NCBI RefSeq assembly: GCF_020271745.1
Contig: NZ_CP084296.1
Location: 2,046,001-2,110,000 of the forward strand
Length of the DNA: 64,000 nucleotides
Reading direction: 5' to 3'
From: Providencia alcalifaciens
Lineage (GTDB): Bacteria; Pseudomonadota; Gammaproteobacteria; Enterobacterales; Enterobacteriaceae
Every line of letters begins with the position of its first letter. Positions within the stretch are counted from its first letter, which is position 1. A model generated the notes under the pieces. That model ran no database searches and had not been told where the DNA came from. It saw nothing but the letters and a program-made list of their open reading frames with translations. The position numbers and the translations under genes are program-made. Below are positions 1 to 7,704 of the stretch, one piece after another.

Positions 1-587
1 CATTGCCACATTTATCTGAGCATTTGCGAGAATTTCATGGGCAGATTGAAAAAGGCGATCGCATTGCTATTGTGGGCAAAAATGGCAGTGGCAAATCTGT
101 ATTACTGAAAACATTGGCAGGGTTGGTTTCACCCTTACAAGGCGAAGTGAAGCATCATGTGAATTTTGCTTATTTGGATCAGCAATTGTCTTCATTGGAT
201 TTATCACAATCTATTTTGGATCAAATTTCAGATGGGCAAACTAAAGAAAAAATTACAGATTTAAGAATGCAATTGGCACAATTGGGTTTGGATAATACAG
301 TGATTAATCAACCCATGAATGCTTTAAGTGGCGGAGAGCAATTGAAAGCTGCTTTGATTCTGTCTTTATATCAAAAAGAACCTGCACAATTATTGTTATT
401 GGATGAGCCCAATAACCATTTGGATTTGCCATCATTACAAGCATTGGAGCAATTATTGCAGAGTTATCGAGGTGCTTTGGTGATTGTTGCACATGACCAA
501 GAGTTTTTAGCGAATATTGGTATTACCAAATATTTAGTGGCGACTGAAAGTGGTTGGCAGTGGCAGGAAAAATTCCCAGCCATGTAA
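1..587 (+). CDS. ABC-F family ATPase, C-terminal part (5' end outside window)
   Basis: This is the second nucleotide-binding domain of an ABC-F protein. These are soluble twin-ATPase proteins that act on the ribosome; some give antibiotic target protection, others are housekeeping. Walker A is GKNGSGKS, the signature motif is LSGGE and Walker B is LLLLDEPNNHLD, followed by the switch His in AHDQEF. No membrane segment is visible. The reading frame runs off the window's left edge, so the first ATPase domain and linker are missing from view and the drawn start is not a real start. It is AT-rich, like the genes up to 4065. A hairpin follows 25 bases after the stop. The family is clear; the subgroup (Uup/EttA-like versus resistance type) cannot be told from this half. 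Confidence 0.85.
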   Translation, partial: LPHLSEHLREFHGQIEKGDRIAIVGKNGSGKSVLLKTLAGLVSPLQGEVKHHVNFAYLDQQLSSLDLSQSILDQISDGQTKEKITDLRMQLAQLGLDNTVINQPMNALSGGEQLKAALILSLYQKEPAQLLLLDEPNNHLDLPSLQALEQLLQSYRGALVIVAHDQEFLANIGITKYLVATESGWQWQEKFPAM

Positions 588-611
588 TGGACAATGCAAT
601 AGGTTTAAGCT

Positions 612-636
612 CTATCCCTCCTACTGAGAGGGATAG
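612..636. terminator. Bidirectional stem-loop between convergent genes
   Basis: An 8-bp perfect stem (CTATCCCT at 612-619 pairs with AGGGATAG at 629-636, 9-nt loop) is followed by TTTC. It lies between the ABC-F gene on + and the acetyltransferase gene on -, which converge here, so it probably ends both transcripts. Confidence 0.6.
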
Positions 637-657
637 TTTCATTGATAATAACAATAA

Positions 658-1287
658 TTAAAATGGATAATTTTTCTCAGCTTCAATCAATGCTTCAATA
701 TTATTTTGCGTTAAGAATGGGCGAAGTACCTGAAATTTCTCAGGTGCCCAATCATAAATATGCAATGCTAATAATTGTTGAATGATTTCTGGTGGAAATC
801 TATATTTCATTAATTGCGCAGGTGATCCACCCACAATGGCATAAGGCTCGACATCTTTTGTCACAATGCTGCCTGCAGCAATGATTGCACCTTCACCAAT
901 TGTAATACCAGGCATAATCATCGCTCGCATGCCTATCCAATCGCCATCGTGAATATGTGTATCACCTTTGCTTTGATAAGCTTCTTCGATTGTTTCCATA
1001 AAAGGATATAAGCTGAACCAATCAGCGCGATGTGTATGATTGCCGCCCATAAGAATCACAGCTTCTGCACCAATGCAGACATAATCACCAATGTATAGCT
1101 GATCAATATGCCATAAAGGCTCCCACTTTAAGCTTTCTTCATCGCCATATAAATAGCGCACAACAGAAGCTTCAAAGCCTTGATCCCAGCAATCGCTGTA
1201 ATAGCTATGTTGACCTTTAATGATAATGTTTGAGTTTTTAACAGTTTCGTGGAGATATTCCACTTTTGACCAATGTTTTTTTTCCAT
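658..1287 (-). CDS. CatB-type xenobiotic O-acetyltransferase
   Basis: A 209-aa protein of the hexapeptide-repeat (left-handed beta-helix) acetyltransferase family that includes CatB chloramphenicol and Vat streptogramin A acetyltransferases. Visible hallmarks are the N-terminal KGQHSYYSDCW-type segment, the loop GGNHTHRADWFSLYPF around residues 81-96 (it carries the expected active-site His), the helix repeats IGMRAMIMPGITIGEGAIIAAGSIVTKDV, and the AIVGGSPAQLMKYRF segment. Length matches CatB proteins (about 210 aa). By family it moves acetyl from acetyl-CoA to a drug hydroxyl in the cytoplasm. Whether this one acts on chloramphenicol, streptogramins or something else is not decided by the sequence. 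It is AT-rich and lies in the captured block, not in a gene cassette: no attC site is seen beside it. Confidence 0.82.
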   Translation of the reverse strand: MEKKHWSKVEYLHETVKNSNIIIKGQHSYYSDCWDQGFEASVVRYLYGDEESLKWEPLWHIDQLYIGDYVCIGAEAVILMGGNHTHRADWFSLYPFMETIEEAYQSKGDTHIHDGDWIGMRAMIMPGITIGEGAIIAAGSIVTKDVEPYAIVGGSPAQLMKYRFPPEIIQQLLALHIYDWAPEKFQVLRPFLTQNNIEALIEAEKNYPF

Positions 1288-1515
1288 GACAAAGCTCCAA
1301 ATAAAATGGCAAATACATGGAATGTTTTATCGATTCGATGCACTACATTCCAAGTGCATCAACCACGAGCGATTCTCGGCTTTTTCAGTAAAGGATTATT
1401 GATCATTGAGACATTATAAGTATTTATCAAGCTAACTCAAATTTATAGTTAACCAGTTGACAATAATTTAAATCAAGAATATAGTTAACTGGTAAACAAA
1501 GTTAGGGCGATAATT
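1288..1515. promoter_or_regulatory. Divergent regulatory region with MarR-gene promoter and operator-like repeats
   Basis: This lies between the divergent acetyltransferase (-) and marR-like (+) genes. A strong sigma-70 promoter for the + side is visible: TTGACA at 1457-1462, a 17-nt spacer, TATAGT at 1480-1485. Both hexamers are embedded in two copies of a TATAGTTAAC-type motif (from 1444 and from 1480) that continue with CAGTTGAC and TGGTAAAC. Such repeats overlapping -35 and -10 suggest autoregulation by the MarR protein. A separate inverted repeat, GATGCACT (1337-1344) with AGTGCATC (1353-1360), lies nearer the acetyltransferase start. Confidence 0.6.
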
Positions 1516-1965
1516 ATGGCAACACAAACAGAAAAAATGTATCGAGCTTTAGTAAAGTTAACGCATGCACAGGAAATTCATCGAGAAAAAAAGCGTGAAA
1601 CTTTATTGAAGGATTTAGGCAATTACACATTGACACAATTGCATATCTTGAGCTGTATTCAGCAGCATGATGCTGTGAATAATAAAGTGCTCAGCGATGC
1701 TTTGGCATTAACAAAAGCAGCAGTTTCAAAGGCTGTGAATAAATTATTGAAGGATGAATTGATCACAACATATCAAGTTGAGGATAACCAAAAGTCGATC
1801 TTTTATCAGTTAACGAAAGAAGGTGAGCATATTGCTGATATTCATCATGTATTGCATGAGCAAGCCAAAGCAAATTACTTGAATTTCTTAGCAACAATGG
1901 ATGATGAAACATTGGCTAAAGCCCAGCTGTTCTTGGAAGCTTTAACAAATTACTTAGAAGAATAA
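1516..1965 (+). CDS. MarR-family transcriptional regulator
   Basis: A 149-aa winged-helix regulator. The recognition part is visible as the TLTQLHILSCIQ helix followed by NNKVLSDALALTKAAVSKAVNKLLKDELI (about residues 50-90) and a wing ending FYQLTKEG, the usual MarR layout. Long helices at both ends would form the dimer interface. It has its own promoter with overlapping repeats upstream, implying autorepression. Its stop overlaps the start region of the NTF2-like gene, so the two are co-transcribed. The divergent acetyltransferase gene may be a second target. Ligand unknown. Confidence 0.85.
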   Translation: MATQTEKMYRALVKLTHAQEIHREKKRETLLKDLGNYTLTQLHILSCIQQHDAVNNKVLSDALALTKAAVSKAVNKLLKDELITTYQVEDNQKSIFYQLTKEGEHIADIHHVLHEQAKANYLNFLATMDDETLAKAQLFLEALTNYLEE

Positions 1966-1985
1966 TGAAAAAAGGAGATCAAAAC

Positions 1986-2375
1986 ATGCATAAATATCAG
2001 AAATTAGTGGCTGAATCATTTGAAGTATTATTCGATGCGAATCAATCAGTGGATGATGTTAGACCGTTTTTTGCAAATAACTATACACAATGGGTGGATG
2101 GTAAAAGCTTGGATTACGATGGTTTCTTTCAGCATGTTGTCGCATTGAAAGAAGTGATTGCTACAGCTCATGTAGAATTCATTGAATTTATGGTGGAAGG
2201 CGATACAGCTGCGGATATTCACGATGTATTTGTGACTAAAAAGAATGGTGAAACATTACATGTACGAGTGATTGCATTTTTCACGTTTGAGAACAATCAA
2301 ATTGCTTCTGTGCGTGAAATGACACATCTATTGGAAGGTAATGAAAGCGATCACGATTTAGGTTCAAGAACCTAA
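1986..2375 (+). CDS. NTF2-like / SnoaL-like small protein
   Basis: A protein of about 129 aa starting at the ATG at 1986, chosen over an in-frame ATG at 1965 because AAAGGAG lies a few bases upstream of it. It reads as one alpha+beta cone-fold domain: the FFANNYTQW...DGFFQHVVALKE helix region, then FIEFMVEGDTAADIHDVFVTKKNG and VRVIAFFTFENNQIASVREM, the strand pattern of NTF2-like proteins. Catalytic residues cannot be assigned. It forms a two-gene operon with the MarR regulator. Such proteins beside MarR genes are often small enzymes or ligand binders; the function here is unknown. Confidence 0.65.
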   Translation: MHKYQKLVAESFEVLFDANQSVDDVRPFFANNYTQWVDGKSLDYDGFFQHVVALKEVIATAHVEFIEFMVEGDTAADIHDVFVTKKNGETLHVRVIAFFTFENNQIASVREMTHLLEGNESDHDLGSRT

Positions 2376-2443
2376 TCCCAAAATTAAAATCATTGCGCTA
2401 TAATCGAGCATCAAATTAAAAGATGTAGCAAAGTGAGATCATC

Positions 2444-2809
2444 GTGACAAACCAACCAAAACGCGTTTTAACTATCCAATCCCATGTTGCTTTTGGGCAT
2501 GTTGGCAACTCGGCAGCTGTATTTACATTACAAAGAATGGGCATTGAAGCGATGCCAATTAATACTGTGCAATTCTCTAATCACAGTGGCCTGAATATTT
2601 TGATTACTGCATATTTTACAGCTTTAGGTGCGGCTAAATATTCTCTCATCATTGCTGCATTACATAGCTTAGTGTTTGTTTTGATTGGTATTGCAATTTT
2701 CCCACGGATATTTGGCATTGATGGCATTTGGCTAACCAGTGTTGTGGCAGAAACGTTGACAGTTTTCATCGGATTAAAGTTAGTCAGCATCGTGAACAGA
2801 AAGATATAA
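2444..2809 (+). pseudogene. In-frame fusion scar: pdxY start joined to MATE transporter C-terminus
   Basis: The first 49 residues (GTG start at 2444) match the N-terminus of pyridoxal kinase Pdx[21 protein letters not shown] and the [11 protein letters not shown] motif. From about 2591 the protein switches abruptly to two hydrophobic helices plus a short tail ([20 protein letters not shown], then [18 protein letters not shown]), which resemble the last transmembrane helices of a MATE-family multidrug transporter. Neither half could work alone: PdxY is normally close to 290 aa and MATE proteins about 450. The simplest reading is an in-frame deletion fusing two chromosomal genes. The promoter and start belong to pdxY. 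Confidence 0.7.
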
Positions 2810-2845
2810 ATGATATTGTTATTACCTCAATCAAGGATCAAAAAA

Positions 2846-3640
2846 ATGATAAACAATTTACCCATTAATATTCGTGAACATTTGGGCGATCGCACTTATC
2901 GAATTGATAATGTTGGCATGTCGAATGCTAATGTGATGTTTTATGAAGATTTGGTCTTGAAGGTTGAAAAATCTACTGCTGAAGCTCAGCGTGAACATCA
3001 AATGTATCAATGGTTACAAGGTCAATTACCATTACCAAATATTGTTAAAGCCATGGAGCATGAAGAACATCATTATCTTTTAATGGAAAAGTTAAAAGGT
3101 GAATATGCATGCTCTGATTTTTGGTTAAAACAACCTGAATCATTGGTGGAAATGTTGGTGCAAGCGCTACAAATGTTATGGAATATTCCGATTGAGCATT
3201 GTCCTTATGATGCGACATTGTCGCAGAAATTAAAGCATGCAGAATACAATGTGGAACATGGTTTGTGTGATATGGATGATGCAGAAGCGGGTACTTATGG
3301 TGAGAATGGTTTTTCGTCACCCAAAGCATTACTAGAATGGTTGAAACAAAATCAGCCTGAGGAAGATCTCGTTTTTTCTCATGGTGATTTCTGTTTGCCC
3401 AATATCTTTATCGATCAAGGTGAGATCAGTGGTTTTATTGATTTAGGCCGAAGTGGTATTGCTGATCGTTATCAGGATATTGCATTGTGCTATCGCAGTT
3501 TATTGCATAATTTTGATGGACGATATAACGGCGGAATGGCTTACCCAAATTTTGATCCCAATATGCTGTTTGAGAAGTTGAATATCACACCTGATTGGGA
3601 AAAGATTCGCTATTACATTTTATTGGATGAATTGTTCTAA
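2846..3640 (+). CDS. APH(3')-type aminoglycoside phosphotransferase
   Basis: About 264 aa from the ATG at 2846, preferred over the ATG at 2810 that abuts the previous stop because AAGGA precedes it. It has the kinase hallmarks of the APH(3') family: catalytic loop HGDFCLPN near residues 179-186 (Asp base and Asn), the metal-binding segment FIDLGRSGIADRYQD near residue 200, and a C-terminal YYILLDELF like the APH(3') ending LDEFF. Members phosphorylate the 3'-OH of kanamycin- or neomycin-class drugs using ATP. The sequence clearly differs from the APH(3')-Ia at 11161-11976. It is AT-rich, flanked by chromosomal genes, and overlaps the downstream GrpB-like gene by one base, so it looks like a chromosomal resistance-type gene. 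Activity is not proven. Confidence 0.8.
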   Translation: MINNLPINIREHLGDRTYRIDNVGMSNANVMFYEDLVLKVEKSTAEAQREHQMYQWLQGQLPLPNIVKAMEHEEHHYLLMEKLKGEYACSDFWLKQPESLVEMLVQALQMLWNIPIEHCPYDATLSQKLKHAEYNVEHGLCDMDDAEAGTYGENGFSSPKALLEWLKQNQPEEDLVFSHGDFCLPNIFIDQGEISGFIDLGRSGIADRYQDIALCYRSLLHNFDGRYNGGMAYPNFDPNMLFEKLNITPDWEKIRYYILLDELF

Positions 3641-4065
3641 TGTTAAAAAATCGATTAACACAACAACAAAAAGCGGCTATTTATATTTTTGAAGAAGGCG
3701 ATCCTAATGAAAATCCTTGGGTGAAAGGTAAACCTGAGCAAGTACATATTGAAATAGTCGCGCATGATCCTGATTGGCTTGCACGATTTAGCGTACAAAA
3801 ATCTTTGATTAAGAGTGCTTTGGGTGATTTAGTATTATCAATTGATCATGTTGGATCAACAGCAGTTGAAGGCTTAGCCGCTAAACCAATCATTGATATT
3901 GATTTGATTGTAGAAAATCCTGAAGATGAAGCATCTTATCTTCTAGCTTTGGAAGCATTGGGTTATGAGCTGACGATTCGTGAACCATCGTGGTATCAGC
4001 ATCGTATGCTGAAATTGCACCATCCTATGGTGAATTTGCATGTATTTGGTAAGGATTGTCCTTAA
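3640..4065 (+). pseudogene. GrpB-family (UPF0157) nucleotidyltransferase-like protein, 3'-truncated
   Basis: 141 codons. The segment HIEIVAHDPDWLARF...LSIDHVGSTAVEGLAAKPIIDIDLIVE is typical of the GrpB/UPF0157 family, a nucleotidyltransferase-fold group of about 170-180 aa. The frame stops soon after NLHVFGKDCP, where relatives continue for several dozen residues, so the 3' end is missing. The break lies beside the DNA leading to ISCR2 and probably marks the edge of the captured segment. Translationally coupled to the aph gene (TAATG overlap). Function in the family is poorly known. Confidence 0.7.
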
Positions 4066-4338
4066 TATTATCGCCACTTGCATACGCCGTAAAATGGCGC
4101 ATTTATCCGCTCAAAATAAATTTTTTTACAAGAAATTTCTGAGCATGGTATTTTTGATGGTATTGTGAATATGCTTCTTTGTAACTGTTTGAAAATAAAT
4201 AGAAATATGCACTCATTTACAATCGAGTGGGAGTGACTGGCACTCACAGGCAATGTCTGGCACTGGCTGGCATCACAGCTGAGACTTCAATATCTCGCAG
4301 CTGAGCGATAAACTGTATAAAAACACAGTATCGCAAGG
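4066..4338. other. Junction DNA and 5' (terIS-side) end of ISCR2
   Basis: No gene. It contains an open stretch at 4138-4234 reading SEHGIFDGIVNMLL...FTIEWE that has a diverged copy at 7443-7539, then GC-rich ISCR2 DNA with short inverted and direct repeats (TGACTGGCACTCACAGGCA, GGCACTGGCTGGCATC) before the rcr2 start. The base-composition switch near 4230 marks the approximate outer end of ISCR2. Confidence 0.5.
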
Positions 4339-5851
4339 ATGCGGATCATGCCCCAAGTGGCGGCCAGGATGGCCAGCCGGGACGAGAACACTGGTCGTTA
4401 CCAGCGTCACCGGCCCGAGCAAACCCTGCTCTATCGGATCGTCGAAGAATACTACCCGACGTTCGCTGCCCATTTGGCGGCGCAGGGCAGGGAACTGCCC
4501 GGTTATGTGCAACGCGAGTTTGACGCCTACCTCAAATGCGGCCGTCTCGAACACGGCTTTCTGCGGGTGCGTTGTGAGTCGTGTCACGCTGAGCACCTGG
4601 TTGCGTTCAGCTGCAAACGTCGGGGCTTCTGTCCTAGTTGTGGCGCACGGCGTATGGCCGAAAGCGCCGCGCTACTGGTCGATGAGGTTCTGCCCGTACA
4701 GCCCATGCGCCAATGGGTACTCAGCTTTCCCTTTCAATTGCGCTTTCTGTTCGCCAGCCGGCCGGAGGTCATGGGCCGGGTGTTGGGCATCGTTTACCGC
4801 GTCATCGCCACGCATCTGGTCAAGAAAGCGGGCTATACCCACCAAGCGGCCAAGACCGGTGCCGTCACCCTGATCCAGCGCTTCGGCAGTGCACTGAACC
4901 TCAACATTCACTTTCACATGCTGTTCCTCGATGGCGTGTACGTTGAGCGTCCCAATGGAACAGCCCGGTTCCTCTGGGTCAGGGCGCCGACCAGCGCCGA
5001 ACTCACCCAACTGGCGCACACCATCGCCCATCGGGTCGGCCGCTATTTGGAGCGGCAAGGCCTACTGGAGCGGGATGCTGAAAACAGTTACCTGGCCTTG
5101 GATGCGGTGGATGAAGATGCGATGACTCCACTGCTGGGGCATTCCATCACGTATCGCATCGCCGTGGGGCCACAGGCAGGGCGCAAGGTGTTCACCCTGC
5201 AGACACTGCCCGCCTGCGACCCGGAAGATCAGTTTGGTGACATGCCCGGTAAGGTTGCCGGTTTCTCGCTACATGCCGGCGTAGCGGCCAAGGCCCATGA
5301 GCGCAGCAAACTCGAACGGCTGTGCCGGTACATCAGCCGCCCGGCGGTATCCGAGAAGCGGCTGTCGTTAACACGAGGCGGCAACGTGCGCTACCAGCTC
5401 AAGACGCCGTACCGGGACGGCACCACGCACGTCATTTTTCGAACCATTGGATTTCATTGCAAGGCTGGCCGCCCTGGTACCGAAGCCCAGAGTCAACCTA
5501 ACCCGCTTCCACGGGGTGTTCGCACTCAACAGTCGGCACCGGGCGTTGGTCACGCCGGCAAAAACGGGGGCAGGGGCAACAAGGTCAGGGTGGCTGATGA
5601 ACCGGCAACACCAGCACAACGGCGAGCGTCGATGACATGGGCGCAACGGCTCAAGCGTGTTTTTCAATATCGACATCGAGACCTGCAGCGGCTGCGGCGG
5701 CGCCATGAAAGTCATCGCCTGCATTGAAGACCCTATAGTGATCAAGCAGATCCTTGATCACCTGAAGCACAAAGCCGAAACCAGCGGGACCAGGGCGTTA
5801 CCCGAAAGCCGGGCGCCACCGGCTGAGCTGCTCCTGGGTCTGTTTGACTGA
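4339..5851 (+). pseudogene. rcr2: Rcr2 rolling-circle transposase of ISCR2, reading frame disrupted
   Basis: IS91-family transposase (Y1 HUH-type, Y2 in classical IS91). The N-terminal zinc-finger region (CESCHAEHLVAFSCKRRGFCPSCGARRM), the HUH motif NLNIHFHMLFLDG and the conserved YISRPAVSEKRLSL near the catalytic Tyr are intact in one frame. From 5435 the frame changes three times: frame 1 to 2 after the T5 run at 5435-5439, 2 to 1 across the A5 and G5 runs at 5560-5570, and 1 to 2 after the T5 run at 5660-5664. The conserved tail (CSGCGGAMKVIACIEDP) is read only in the last frame. Removing one base from each of four homopolymers restores a continuous protein of about 500 aa. Either the gene is inactivated or these are base-calling errors. 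Confidence 0.85.
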
Positions 5852-6068
5852 CGAGCCTGAAGGCCAACGATACCAATCAAAATGCTGCGTTCACAGCGCC
5901 GCGGCAGGGATCCGCCGTGCTGGTTGTCGGAAAAAGGAGCCGCTAGTGGGAAAGAGGAGGGTAAATTTTTCAGCGTTGCTGGCTCCCCCGTCAGCCGGAT
6001 TGGGTTGCATCGCAGGGGTGTCGAAAGAGTCAACTGCGGTCCAAAGCTGTTGGACTTGGGTGAAAAGG

Positions 6069-6088
6069 GCGTTTATTCTTCCTATACG
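6069..6088 (+). other. oriIS-like end of ISCR2
   Basis: GCGTTTATTCTTCCTATACG closely resembles the ISCR oriIS consensus (the ISCR1 form is GCGTTTGAACTTCCTATACG). It lies about 220 bases after the rcr2 stop and exactly where homology to glmM begins on the other side. Confidence 0.75.
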
Positions 6089-6332
6089 TTGTCGGCAGCG
6101 GGCCAAAAAGGAATACGTCCATGCCCATCGAGGTGAAACCGGCTGTGAGCGCGGGTTCAAGCATATAGCCCGACAGGCGCGTATCCTTGCCGATCACGAC
6201 ACGATGGCGGTGGTCACCGCGACGAAAGACACGGCCAGCCGCCATGCCGACGCGCAAGGCGGTTTCCGCCGTCATCGCGCCTTCGTTGGCTTTGCCACGA
6301 ATACCGTCTGTGCCGAAATATTTGCGCACCAT
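6089..6332 (-). pseudogene. glmM: glmM fragment (phosphoglucosamine mutase N-terminus)
   Basis: The first 81 or so codons of phosphoglucosamine mutase: [18 protein letters not shown], then [14 protein letters not shown] and FLFGPLPT. The frame enters ISCR2 at the oriIS end, so the active-site serine and three later domains are absent and no enzyme can be made. It lies 86 bases downstream of sul2 on the same strand. This is the usual chromosomal scar travelling with sul2. Confidence 0.9.
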
Positions 6333-6418
6333 AAGGTCGATTATCCTGTCGTCGGGTCGCCCTCAAAGGGGACATGCCTGCTGAACCGCGAATATAGAGA
6401 AATATCCCGAATGTGCAG

Positions 6419-7234
6419 TTAACGAATTCTTGCGGTTTCTTTCAGCGCCGCCAATACCGCCAGCCCGTCGCGCAAGGGGCGCGGCTCGTGTGTGCGGATG
6501 AAGTCAGCTCCACCTGCGGCGGCGGCAAGCTCTGCAGCGAGTGTCGCGGCCCCGACATCCCCCGGACCACGGCCTGTGAGCGCGCGCAGAAAGGATTTGC
6601 GCGAAACAGACAGAAGCACCGGCAAATCGAAGCGCAGCCGCAATTCATCGAACCGCGCCAGCACCGAGAGCGAGGTTTCGGGAGCAGCCCCCAGAAAAAA
6701 CCCCATGCCGGGATCAAGGACAAGGCGGTTGCGTTTGATACCGGCACCCGTCAGCGCCGCGATGCGCGCGTCAAAGAACGCCGCAATGTGATCCATGATG
6801 TCGCCAGCGGGTGCCTCGCGCCGATCTGCCTGCCCGTCTTGCACCGAATGCATAACGACGAGTTTGGCAGATGATTTCGCCAATTGCGGATAGAACGCAG
6901 CGTCTGGAAAACCGCGAATATCATTGAGATAGGCCACACCACGCGACAAGGCATAGGCTTGCGTCGCGGGTTGATAACTGTCGAGCGAGACGGGAATGCC
7001 ATCTGCCTTGAGCGCGTCCAGCACCGGCGCGATACGCGCGATTTCTGTGTCGGACGAAACAGGCGCGGCGTCGGGATTGCTGGATGCCGGACCGAGGTCG
7101 ATCACATCTGCCCCCTCGGCCATCAGCTTACGCGCCTGCGCAATGGCTGCGTCTGGCGCCAGATACCGGCCTCCATCGGAGAAACTGTCCGAGGTTATGT
7201 TGACGATGCCGAAAATGATGAGCGATTTATTCAT
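6419..7234 (-). CDS. sul2: Sulfonamide-insensitive dihydropteroate synthase Sul2
   Basis: A full-length 271-aa dihydropteroate synthase matching Sul2: start MNKSLIIFGIVNITSDSFSD, pterin-binding IDLGPASSNPDA, LVLDPGMGFF and VSRKSFLRALTG. It makes dihydropteroate from p-aminobenzoate and pterin pyrophosphate in the folate pathway while excluding sulfonamides, giving sulfonamide resistance when added to a host with a sensitive FolP. Start ATG at 7234 follows an upstream region shared with other sul2 elements, including a TAATAATAATAAT tract. The glmM fragment lies downstream. Its GC content is far above that of the block at 1-4065. Confidence 0.97.
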   Translation of the reverse strand: MNKSLIIFGIVNITSDSFSDGGRYLAPDAAIAQARKLMAEGADVIDLGPASSNPDAAPVSSDTEIARIAPVLDALKADGIPVSLDSYQPATQAYALSRGVAYLNDIRGFPDAAFYPQLAKSSAKLVVMHSVQDGQADRREAPAGDIMDHIAAFFDARIAALTGAGIKRNRLVLDPGMGFFLGAAPETSLSVLARFDELRLRFDLPVLLSVSRKSFLRALTGRGPGDVGAATLAAELAAAAGGADFIRTHEPRPLRDGLAVLAALKETARIR

Positions 7235-7565
7235 GGGGGCTTCTATAATAATAATAATCGAGCATGAGTCTCATACGGATGCTCGGGTCGAAAGGGAATC
7301 CCCAGGCGAGTAACCTGTTTGCGGTGATCCATTAGCTGCAGGAGCAGAATAGCATACATCTGGAAGCAAAGCCAGGAAAGCGGCCTATGGAGCTGTGCGG
7401 CAGCGCTCAGTAGGCAATTTTTCAAAATATTGTTAAGCCTTTTCTGAGCATGGTATTTTTCATGGTATTACCAATTAGCAGGAAAATAAGCCATTGAATA
7501 TAAAAGATAAAAATGTCTTGTTTACAATAGAGTGGGATACAGACACGCTTGATATGTTTGGAGAT
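7235..7565. other. sul2 upstream region and repeat remnant
   Basis: No gene. The part next to sul2 should hold its promoter. From 7443 to 7539 there is a diverged copy of the 4138-4234 sequence in the same orientation with identical internal spacing: GAGCATGGTATTTTT then, 80 bases on, ACAAT-GAGTGGGA. Its frame reads SEHGIFHGITN, stop, then FTIEWDTDTLDMFGDG. It is cut at 7566 by the Tn3-family inverted repeat. Confidence 0.5.
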
Positions 7566-7645
7566 GGGGTTCTAGGGATTTTCCCCTCTAAAAAGACTTA
7601 ATCCTCTGTAGACCACACCAATAAATGGCTGCGGAGGTGGGTTAC
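7566..7645 (+). repeat. Left terminal inverted repeat, about 80 bp
   Basis: Starts GGGGTTCTAGGGATTTTCCC and runs to the GCTGCGGAGGTGG segment. It matches the reverse complement of 10698-10777 with about two mismatches, about twice the 38 bp usual for Tn3-family ends. The first 27 bases are also found at 21860-21886. Confidence 0.85.
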
Positions 7646-7704
7646 TACTTATAAGTGTGGCAAATTAGGTAAATATCGTACATTTAATACGGAACAGCCC
7701 TGAT

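Larger units (their letters stand above)
4230..6088 (+). mobile_element. ISCR2 (IS91-like common region element)
   Basis: Contains the Rcr2 rolling-circle transposase and ends at an oriIS-like sequence (6069-6088) that joins a glmM fragment and sul2, the widespread ISCR2-glmM'-sul2 arrangement. Total size of about 1.86 kb agrees with ISCR2. The left boundary is judged from the composition change near 4230 and is approximate. ISCR elements move by one-ended rolling-circle replication from oriIS and can carry along DNA beyond terIS; here that side holds the low-GC block at 1-4065. Confidence 0.85.

Noticed and set aside
4068..4253. Minus-strand frame of 61 codons between the GrpB-like gene and ISCR2
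   Set aside because: No homology pattern, no ribosome site, and it crosses the composition boundary.
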